Assembly: GCF_040436345.1 (NCBI RefSeq)
Contig: NC_133215.1
Location: 35,515,306 to 35,579,305, forward strand
Length of the DNA stretch: 64,000 nucleotides
Reading direction: 5' to 3'
Source: Pagrus major
Lineage: Eukaryota; Chordata; Actinopteri; Spariformes; Sparidae
Shown one piece after another: positions 56,331 to 64,000 of this stretch; the stretch's first letter is position 1, and each line of letters begins with the position of its first letter. The notes under the pieces were generated by a model. That model searched no databases. It was not told the origin of the DNA and saw only the letters and a program-made list of their open reading frames with translations. A program made the position numbers and the translations under genes.

Positions 56331-59300
56331 CAAAGTTCAAAAGTTCAAAGTCGACTTTATTGTCAAAACTGCAATATGTACAAGACATACAGAGAATTGA
56401 AATTGTGTTTCCCTCTGTCCAGACAGAAATAAGAAATATAAGAATATAAAATAAAATAGAAATATAGATCTAAAAATAAAAATAAAAATAAAATATGTAC
56501 AGCTAAGAGACATTCGGGAATATAAAGTCCGGAGATATAAATAGTGTGGAATAGGTATGTCAGTATTGGGATTGGATATAAATATAGATATAAATATGGC
56601 AGTTTGATATAAATATGACAGTATAAAATGGTGTAAACTGGTCTATGACAATGAAATTGTAAACATTCTTACACAGTGCAAATAGATTTTAAAGTGTTTT
56701 TGAGTTGTAAAAGTGGCTGGTGCCATGGGGGGGGGGTCAACAATGTCCATAGTTAGTGGGGGCAGCGGGCGGAGAAGGAGAAGGAAGGGGGGGCAGCGCT
56801 GGGAGGGAGTTCAGCATCCTGATGGCCTGATGAATGAAACTGTCTCTCAGTCTGCTGGTTCTCGCTCGGAGGCTCCTCATCCTCCTCCCGGAAGGCAGGA
56901 GACTGAAGAGTTGGTGGTTGGGGTGGGTGGGGTCGCCCGCAGTGCTGAGTGCTTTGCGGGCCAGACGTGTGCTGTAAGTGTCCTGGAGGGAGGGGAGGGA
57001 GGCACCGATGATCCTCTCAGCTGCTCTTACTATGCGCTGCAGGGACTTCTTGCAGGATGCAGTGCAGCTGCCGTACCACACAGTGATGCAGCTGGTCAGG
57101 ATGCTCTCGGTGGTTCCACGGTAGAAGGTTGTCATGATGTGGACTGGTGCTCTGGCTCTTCTCAGTCTGCGGAGGAAGTAGAGGCGCTGCTGAGCTTTCC
57201 TGGCCAGTGATGCGGTGTTCCTGCTCCAGGAGAGGTCCTCAGAGAGGTGCACACCCAGGAACCTGGTGCTGCTCACTCTCTCCACAGCAGCTCCATTGAT
57301 AGTCAGTGGAGGGTGCTGGGTGGAGGCTCTCCGGAAGTCGACAACAATCTCCTTTGTCTTCTCCACGTTCAGAGAGAGATTGTTGTCTCTGCACCACTTG
57401 GCCAGTTGGCTCACCTCATCCCTGTAGTTTGACTCATTGTTGTTGTTGATGAGCCCCACCACAGTCGTGTCATCCGCAAACTTGACGAAGAGGTTGGTGT
57501 TGTGTGTTGGTGTGCAGTCATGGGTCAGCAGGGTGAACAGTAAGGGGCTGAGCACGCATCCTTGGGGAGCCCCTGTGTTCAGCACGATGGTGCTGGATGC
57601 GCTGCTGCCGACCCGGACTGCCTGTGGTCTTCCTGTCAGGAAGTCCAGCAACCAGTTACGGAGTGAGGTGTTTAGTCCTAAACAGTCCAGTTTCTGTATC
57701 AGCTGCTGGGGGATGATTGTGTTAAAAGCTGAACTGAAATCCAAGAACAACATCCTCACATATGAGTCCTTAGAATCCAGGTGGGTGAGAGCTGAGTGGA
57801 GGGCGGTGGAGATTGCATCATCAGTGGACCGGTTGGCCCGATATGCAAACTGGTACGGGTCCAGGGAGGGAGGTAGGATGGATTTGATGTGCTGCATGAC
57901 TAACCGCTCGAAGCACTTCATGATGATGGGGGTCAGTGCCACGGGGCGGTAGTCGTTGAAGCACGATGGGGAGGTCTTCTTTGGGACCGGGATGATGGTG
58001 GTGTTCTTGAAGCAGGTGGGGACAACAGCTTGGCTCAGGGAGGTGTTGAAGATGTCTGTGAGGACATCTGTGAGCTCCTCTGCACAGTCCTTCAGCACAC
58101 GACCAGGAATGTTGTCCGGTCCTGCAGCTTTGCGAGCGTTGATCCTGGAGAGGGATCTCCTCACGCTGGCTGGAGTCAGGGACAGCACCTGGTCATCTGG
58201 AGGGGGTGTTGTCTTCTGTGCAGGTGTGGTGTTGTCGGCTTCAAACCGTCCAAAGAAGTGGTTCAGATCGTTCAGCAGAGTGATGTTGTTGTCACAGGTC
58301 TGTGGTCGAGGTTTGTAGTCCGTGATGGTCTGTAACCCCTGCCACAGGCTCCTTGTGTCTCTGCTGTCGGTGAAGTGGTGGGTTATCCTGTTGCTGTACT
58401 GCCTCTTTGCAAGTCTGATGCCACGGGACAGGTTGGCTCTTGCTGATCTCAGACCAGCCTCATCACCTGCTCTGAAAGCAGCGTTCCGGGCTTTCAGTAA
58501 CCGATGGACTTCCCCCGTCAGCCATGGTTTCTGATTGGCCCGTACTGTGATGGTCTTGGTGTCCGTGACATCATCAATGCATTTGCTGATGTAGGCAGTA
58601 ACAGTGTCTGAGTACTCCTGTATGTTGATGTGGTGGTTGTAGGTGGCTGCCTGCTTGAACATGTCCCAGTCTGTGGTGTCAAAGCAGTCCTGGAGTGCTG
58701 AGGAGGCACCCTCTGGCCACACCCGTACCTGCTTCTGAACCGGTCTGGTGACTTTGACCTTAGGCCTGTATGCTGGCATTAGCATAACAGTGATGTGGTC
58801 CGAAGCGCCGAGATGGGGGAGGGGTGAGGCCTTGTATGCTCCTCTCAATGTTGTGTAAACCTGGTCCAGTGTGTTGTTTCCCCTTGTTGCAAAGTCAATG
58901 TGTTGGTACACATTAGGAAACACTGTTTTGAGATTTGCATGATTGAAATCTCCAGCCACGATGAGAAGTCCCTCTGGATGGGCAGTCTGCTGTTCACTGA
59001 TGGAGCTGTACAGTTCACTCAGTGCCTTGTCTCTATCATTGTTGTTACAGCTGGGAGGGATGTAGACTGCGACCAGCAGGATGGCAGAAAACTCCCTTGG
59101 TAGATAGAAAGGCCGGCACTTGATGATCATAAACTCCACAAGGGGTGAACAGTGTCTGCAAACCACCACAGCATCCTGACACCAAGCATCCCTGATGTAC
59201 ACACAGACCCCGCTACCGCGGGTCTTACCTCCTTCAATGAGGGCTCTGTCTGCTCGGTGGCACGTTAGCCGGTCGAGCTGGATGGCGGAGTCCGGTGTGT

Positions 59301-59455
59301 TGTTGTTCAGCCATGTTTCCGTGAAAACAAAAACACAGCACTCTCTCACAGTCCGCTGGGTCGATCTCATGAGCTGTATGTAATCCAGTTTATTGTCCAA
59401 GGAGCGTACATTGGCTAGTACGATTGATGGAAAAGCCGGCTTGTTCGGGTTAGCC
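56331..59455 (-). mobile_element. 5'-truncated LINE with open endonuclease-RT frame
   Basis: A non-LTR retrotransposon of about 3.1 kb. The 3' UTR is 56353-56736 and ends in a short tandem tail of TTTGAAC-like units (56331-56355, minus-strand reading) after AATAAAGTCGACTTTGAAC. The 5' edge is placed where retrotransposon-like protein ([19 protein letters not shown]) gives way to unrelated AT-rich sequence, near 59455. The coding frame has no stop or frameshift, in contrast to the other LINEs here, so this is the youngest LINE in the window. The clade is probably Rex1/L2/CR1-type. Confidence 0.9.
56737..59455 (-). CDS. LINE ORF2: endonuclease and reverse transcriptase, 5'-truncated
   Basis: The open frame begins outside the element in a CA microsatellite (59600-59628), so its first ~58 codons, including the first ATG, are not retrotransposon sequence. 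APE-type endonuclease motifs: [28 protein letters not shown] (about residue 226 counted from 59628) and GASDHITV (about 274). Reverse transcriptase motifs: [77 protein letters not shown] and the catalytic FADD at 717-720. The C-terminus runs through [20 protein letters not shown] to a normal stop. The protein would copy LINE RNA at nicked target DNA. Without its 5' UTR/promoter it is unlikely to be expressed. Confidence 0.9.
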
Positions 59456-59599
59456 GAAGTATATAAAACATGTATATTTATGTTAAGTTTATAGAAATGA
59501 TAAGTTGATTCCAATAAATTCCGTAATGACTTCTTATGGCTGTATTTCTGTTGACAGGATGCTTTCCTGACATATACTGTCGAAGAGACAAAAGAGCTA

Positions 59600-59629
59600 G
59601 GCGCGCGCGCACACACACACACACACACA
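59600..59629. repeat. (CA)n microsatellite with CG start
   Basis: GCGCGCGCGC followed by about 10 CA units. It provides the false Met-Cys-Val-Cys start of the LINE frame. Confidence 0.9.
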
Positions 59630-62429
59630 TTACTATATGGAACACTTCATAAAACTTTTTTATATTTCTATATACTGTATCTACAATGAAACAGGAGATC
59701 TGACTGCACTTACCACATTTAAAAGTTATCCATCATGTTTGATTGTTTCTGGATAATTTGCAAAAAAAGGGAGTCAACTTATCAGATGTCAAGTAAGATT
59801 TCCAATATATTTTTTTTCTGTATAGTACAAATCAGCTGCTCAGCTGTTGCCACTTTTAGTGTGAGTGAAGTCCGAGATGACAGAAGTTACTTCTACTCAA
59901 CTGGCAGTCATGAAGTCAACTCTTCATTTATCAATTTTGTATATTTTTGATATTCAGGTTTGCACATGGATTCATGTAGTAGCTTTTGTCACTGAATCAA
60001 AACGGGATGAGGAAACCTGCAGTTATTAATCATGTAAAACCACAATTCTGTGGTATATACATTTTTCGTCACTTCTCATCACTGTCAAGTGTCAAGTCAA
60101 ATCCACACATACTGTACCATTACCCTAACCCTTTACTTTATCTACTGTAAGACAAGTGACTTCTTCTCCTGTCCCTGTATTTTTTCAATTGAACGGCTCA
60201 AAACAAAACTGAGGAGTCCAGACGACTGAGAATGTCCAGTCCTTTATATGTGAAGTCATATTACACAAATGATTCCCACTGCACAGTGAAGTCCATTGCA
60301 AACTGTTTACATGTTTAATGACACCCATACATTTTAACACACTGGAACATGTCATGAAAGAATACTAAAAGGCAAAATATCTGTTTTAGCTGTGCAACAG
60401 CTAGTGCCAATTACATCCAAACACCTACACATACAAACACAACTCTCTGATATATATATGTGATTACTTTACATCTTTTTACAGTCCTTTGTTACTGGAT
60501 TGAGAAAAAGAATGATTGACATTAAAAAGTTAAATCTCAGGCTTCATCCTGTGAAGAGTTGAGAAAGGGAGATTAAAACATTGCAGGCCAGCGTCAACAG
60601 TGCTTTGTCCCTAAAAAATAAAATATTCTGATTTCACTGCCCAATTCTGGATTCAAACCTAGAGGTCAACCTTCTGGACAATACATTACATCTTCCCCTA
60701 TTCTTGAGGAATGAATAGTAAATAAATACACTGTAAATCAGTGTGACAGACATTATCATGAACACAATCATACATGAGAAAGTGCAGGCCTGCACTACAA
60801 GTGCCAACATTTACCATTCAATAGCAGGCTGTCTCGAAAAGGCCACTCATTCATGATATTGTAGAAATATGAGAAACGGTGTGGATAATATGACAAATAC
60901 ATCATGATAAACAAAATCTGTATCAGCACTGCCTCCTAATTTATGGCTTTAACAGTTAGTTATGGGAACATTTAAAGTGCTTTAAAGGAAGAGTCTGACA
61001 TTATGCATAATAGACATATTTACCCACAGTCAGAAAAGAAGATGGATATTATAATAATAATTTAATGAGCATCCAATACCAGATCCAGGACTAAATTAAC
61101 CATACAGGCATCCTGTCATATCTGTTGCAGTGTGTGCAGAAATAAAGTGCCAGCAGTCCTTAGACAAACAACAGCTGGCAGTGTCTAGAAATATGAATCT
61201 GGCTTTAGAAATGGGCCAAAAAATGTTTTTCTTAAAATGGGGAATTCCATATATTTGGTGTGTAAATTATTCATACTACAAAAGTTCAGGAAACAGTACA
61301 GCAGATCTCCTCAGCTAGCAGCCATGACACGACTGCAAAGTAATCCTTCGGGGTAACTCCGACTGTCAAAGTTATATCCACTAAAAGTGTTTTTGTCATT
61401 GACAGGCTCAGGAGTGTCTGACAACATTACAGTAATAATTCTTACAGAGAGAGACCTTTTAGTTAAATAATAGAATTGTTTTTCACAGTCATAGCTGACT
61501 ATTAAACCGATTGAGACAATCTAGATGAGGCAACAACTGTAACAACTCACCTGCGAGATTTCAGAACAAGACACGACAGTTCACTCCTTCAACGAGACAA
61601 AAAGGATCTTACACTTTAACAAAAAGGTCTCTCTCCAGGAATCATTTCTGTCAGACACAACCTGAGCAACCTGAGCCTGTCAGTGACAAAAACAAGCACT
61701 ATTAGTGGACGTAACTTTGACAGTTGGAGTTGCTCCAAAGGATTATGTTGCAGCCACTGCAGCTTTGTCGCGCCTTTCAGCTGAGGTGATCTACTGAACC
61801 GATTCCAAAACTTTGTGAGTATGAATGAATTACACACCAAAACATGTAAATATAGGGCAAAGGTTTAAAAATCCTGGAAGTCCCTTTTCATGATGGGTAC
61901 TTGACATCCAATGAATTTTAAAATTAAAGCTTGCAGGTGTTCAAAATATGGTGTTTTTCACCCTGTTAATGATGGCTGTGTACCATCATCATCAGCCAAA
62001 ACAATCCCAGATAAACTAAGACCCTCTCCCTTCTGGATCAGCCAACGTGGGAAAGTTATGTAAACCAGACAGTCTGTCACAAACAGGACCATTTAATGAC
62101 AAATGACAGGTTAAGTGCTATCAACACTGTCTCAGGCACTCGTTTACAGTCCACTCTGTGATCCCCTCACTTTGAAACAAGGAGTAAGAAAAGGTTGAGA
62201 GGGCTTCAGGGGAAAAAAAACCTTAAAACAGAAGTCACATATTACTGCTATAATCTAGGACAAATATCACCTCTACGTGCCATGATATCACCGGATACAG
62301 CCTCGCCTCTCATTTGCTTACATAAGATGCTATAATTCACATATGAAGGGGTTTCAATCATTCACCCTTCAGAGTCCAAACTGTACGAGTATCACTTCCA
62401 GATGAAATCCACCTCCTCCAGCAGTCTGT
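59630..62429. other. Non-coding stretch; lower end may be the 3' UTR of zinc-finger gene D
   Basis: No gene, RNA or element ends recognised across 2.8 kb. The minus-strand gene D ends at 62430, so the sequence just below that is likely its 3' UTR. Confidence 0.5.
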
Positions 62430-64000
62430 CTACAGGCCACACTGGGACTGCTGCCGGTGTCTGCGAACGCTACACATTTGGCTGAAAGACTGTCCGCAGC
62501 GTGAGCAGCTGTAGGGCTTCTCCTGCGTGTGGACTGTGCGGTGCCTCTTCAGATGGCTGGACGAGATGAAACTCTTCCCACACAGCGAACATCGATAACG
62601 CCTCTCCCCAGTGTGGATGAGGAGGTGGACCCGCAGGTTGTTGGGCTGGGCAAAGCCCTTTCCACAGTGGGGGCAGGTGTAAGGTCTTTCCCCTGTGTGC
62701 ACCCGTTGGTGCAGCTCCAGGGCGGCTGCACTGGGGAAGATACGGCCACACACGGCGCACACCACAGGTTCTTTAGTTCCGGCAGCGCTGCTCCTGTAAG
62801 GCCGCCTCTGGCTGGTCGTTGTGACAGAAGGAGCTGCAGGGGGAGGGGGGGGAGGAGGTGGTGGAGGGGGCGCGGCTGCGACAGCAGCGGCGGCGGCGGC
62901 AGCGGCAGCAGCCATGTCAAAGGAGGCAGCAAAAGCAGCCATTTCATGAGCGCCACCTGCGAAGAGCATGGTCGGAGGGCCATCTAGACTGTCTCCTCCT
63001 CCCTGAGAGGGGAAGGAGGCAGAGGGGTGGCCGGTTTCTGTGTTCCCCAAACCCAGTTGTGCTACTGCATACGCTGCACCAAGATGGCTGACCCTCTCCT
63101 GCATCCAGGCCAGGTCCAGGCCCAGGCTGTTGAGGCGGTCGGGGCTGGGCTCATCTGAGGCTACAGGGGCTGACAGCTGAGAGGGATGGAGTTCGTCTTC
63201 TGTAGGATCACCTGTCTCGATCTCTGGCTTCATAGCACCATCTGTTAGGCTCCCACCCAGGTCCCTGCGTACACTCTCAGGGGCTGGAACCCCCCCATTG
63301 TTGACTGTCAAACTGTTGCTTAGAGGCTTGCTGGTTTTACGTTTTGCTCGAGGCCTGCAGGTCAGGTCCATTGTGGCGTCAATGGGGGGGGGGGAGGGCT
63401 GGACCGTGGAGGTGACACTGGTGCCAAGAACAATGTCACTGGGTGGGGTTTCCTCACTGGACTCCAGGGCTGAAGAAGGACAGGTAAGGGCAAATTGACT
63501 AAGGTGTATTAATGGAGAAGAAGTAAGCAGGCGTCTGCAGTACAGACATGGTGCAAATATTTCATCTACATTGACCCCATCAGAAGAATCAGTGACACAC
63601 TGATTTAATCATGTAGCAAACCACACTCACCAGTAGACAGACCACATTCCGCCCTGATGTTGACCTCCACCTTGAGGTCCAGGTTGCAGTCGTCTCTCTC
63701 CACTTTCTCCTGCTTCACCAGGGGCAACACCTTGGTGTCCTCCTGCTGTCATACAGTGAAAAGCAGCTGGAACATGACAACACTTCTGCATTCATCAGGT
63801 TCTGCTATCACAGTTCAGGATGAACCTAAACTCAGACGTCTGACCATGCTCATATGTCTGGGCTACCTGAAATGTATGACGTCATGGAGACAAGTCAGAA
63901 ATCGTCCACTACACTTTGTGCTATGCAAGACTATGAGGGGAACAGCACAAGCAATGTAGGAACCTTTCAGACTCACCATCTGTAGCTGCCCTGAAACAGC
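62430..64000 (-). CDS. C2H2 zinc-finger gene D, 3' part (continues beyond the window)
   Basis: Terminal exon 63469-62430, linker exon 63745-63631 and the end of a further exon (from 64000 to 63977, donor ATG|GTGAGT), joined in phases 1 and 0, the same pattern as modules A-C. The linker is [19 protein letters not shown]. The terminal exon has an acidic/basic region ([10 protein letters not shown]), an Ala then Pro homopolymer tract (62830-62915), and four finger units: [30 protein letters not shown] and [10 protein letters not shown]. The fourth has H-x5-C in place of a normal histidine pair (HRQQSQC). Likely a nuclear DNA-binding regulator. The first exon lies outside. Finger sequences differ clearly from A-C, so this is an older paralogue. 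Confidence 0.88.

Noticed and set aside
56713..58709. Multiple + strand frames of 60-171 codons
   Set aside because: Antisense shadows of the intact LINE frame.

Overview
This window is nuclear DNA from a vertebrate, almost certainly a teleost fish. It has short, phase-consistent GT-AG introns, a vertebrate TMEM132-family gene, teleost-style C2H2 zinc-finger genes with one terminal exon carrying all fingers, an initiator tRNA, long CA/GT/ATCT microsatellites, and a dense load of L2-like and Rex/L2-type LINEs, hAT transposons and MITEs. There is no prokaryotic, viral or organellar content. The species cannot be read from the sequence.

Layout. 1-8265: non-coding, with CA and GT microsatellites and a 2.2-kb pentanucleotide satellite (about 4051-6270). 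8266-23400 (+): a complete 13-exon TMEM132-family gene (best match TMEM132A), which I could assemble into one 1044-residue frame with every exon phase agreeing. Its introns hold a TTAA-flanked MITE, a hAT-like element with a LINE 3' end nested in it, and a long palindromic MITE with another LINE remnant. Polyadenylation signals follow at about 24126 and 24179. 24859-24930 (+): initiator tRNA-Met(CAT) with a T-run terminator.

27610-52759 (-): a zinc-finger locus. One promoter-proximal exon pair (coiled-coil exon at 52759-52465, then 46777-46674) is followed by three downstream two-exon modules: C (46549-46432 plus 45084-44273), B (34757-34670 plus 33410-32656) and A (29600-29192 plus 28301-27610). 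Each module is a phase-0/phase-1 linker exon followed by a terminal exon with three C2H2 fingers. All three can be joined in frame to the same phase-0 donor, and I see no other N-terminal exon for A or B. This may be one gene with three interchangeable DNA-binding ends, or a tandem array in which A and B have lost or hidden their own starts. A broken fourth copy of the C fingers lies in the first intron and is split by a 741-bp hAT element. A fourth intact zinc-finger gene (D, 62430 to beyond 64000, -) has the same exon phases and leaves the window on the right.

35.8-41.1 kb holds a dead L2-like LINE interrupted by two DNA transposons: a 939-bp TIR element and a 1185-bp hAT with an exact 8-bp target duplication and a surviving BED-finger ORF. 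56.3-59.5 kb (-) holds a younger, 5'-truncated LINE whose endonuclease-reverse transcriptase frame is still open. The candidate for an undescribed system is the shared-start, three-ended zinc-finger locus. It is inferred from splice phases and exon content, not from transcripts.
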